Origin: Bacteroidales bacterium
Lineage (GTDB): Bacteria; Bacteroidota; Bacteroidia; Bacteroidales; JAAUTT01
Assembly: GCA_025350365.1 (NCBI GenBank)
Contig: JANXXY010000313.1
Span: 1-6,338 of the forward strand
Length of the DNA: 6,338 nucleotides
Direction: 5' to 3'
The translations under genes were made by a program, and so were the position numbers. The notes below the pieces were generated by a model, which saw only the letters and a list, made by a program, of their open reading frames with translations, was not told where the DNA came from and did not search any database. Of this stretch, positions 6,270-6,338 are shown one piece after another (position 1 is the stretch's first letter; each line of letters opens with the position of its first letter).

Positions 6270-6338
6270 TTAGAATTGAAAGTAAATAAACTGGCCACCA
6301 TCAAAAACCCCAATCATTAAAATAATAATTATTAACAA
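6270..6338 (-). CDS. C-terminal end of a probable MBOAT-family membrane O-acyltransferase (partial)
   Basis: An open frame enters from the right edge and encodes 22 residues before a TAA stop. It starts with a hydrophobic stretch (LLIIIILMIGVF) and ends in FIYFQF. From family knowledge, Bacteroidota MBOAT proteins (AlgI/DltB type, which move acyl groups across the membrane onto exported polysaccharides) commonly finish with a last membrane helix and a '[FY]IYFQF' tail. The next gene downstream, 11 bases away on the same strand, encodes an SGNH-hydrolase-like membrane protein, the usual partner of such MBOAT genes. The histidine and other catalytic residues lie outside the window, so the assignment rests on the tail motif and the neighbour. 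Any other membrane protein with a similar end cannot be excluded. Confidence 0.6.
   Translation of the reverse strand: MLIIIILMIGVFDGGQFIYFQF

Overview
The window looks like chromosome from a Bacteroidota species. The DNA is AT-rich, strong Shine-Dalgarno sequences are mostly absent, and every gene is on the minus strand. One protein carries a type IX secretion (T9SS) type A sorting domain, a system confined to this phylum. Two others begin with the secreted N-terminal domain typical of Bacteroidota surface proteins ('FKYQAIVR...QFGLVN.EIG...LLSVPYAKYA').

Layout from right to left, which is the direction of transcription. (1) The right edge holds the last 22 codons of an upstream gene ending in FIYFQF, the usual C-terminal end of MBOAT membrane O-acyltransferases. 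Eleven bases later comes a 310-residue membrane-anchored SGNH-hydrolase-like protein. This resembles the MBOAT plus SGNH pairs that O-acetylate exported polysaccharides. (2) A gene-free AT-rich spacer of about 450 bp follows (4879-5325). (3) Next is a compact three-gene unit: a 163-residue secreted T9SS-substrate-like protein; a 608-residue repeat protein whose start codon overlaps the previous stop (ATGA); and, after 4 bases, a 793-residue paralogue of that repeat protein with an added C-terminal Fibrobacter succinogenes major paralogous domain (FISUMP, TIGR02145). (4) The left edge has a long, nearly perfect inverted repeat that can act as a bidirectional terminator, and a third copy of its arm sequence lies at the very edge.

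The most interesting content is the tandem pair of large proteins. Both contain ten copies of a Y-x-D-L-x-N-x-P motif interleaved with six W-x-x-[LI]-x-G-x-P motifs. The order of 14-residue and ~32-residue spacings is the same in both. After the repeats comes a region resembling phage tail fibres (GYGITDAM, W-N-x-A-F-G-W-G-D, Q-T-I-x-G-D-K-T-F, N-I-T-N-V-x-D-P). One protein ends in a short coiled coil; the other ends in a lectin-like FISUMP domain. I infer that the unit builds a cell-surface fibre with alternative tips. The roles in adhesion or recognition are inferred, not shown by the sequence. No RNA genes, CRISPR arrays, insertion sequences or transposases were seen.
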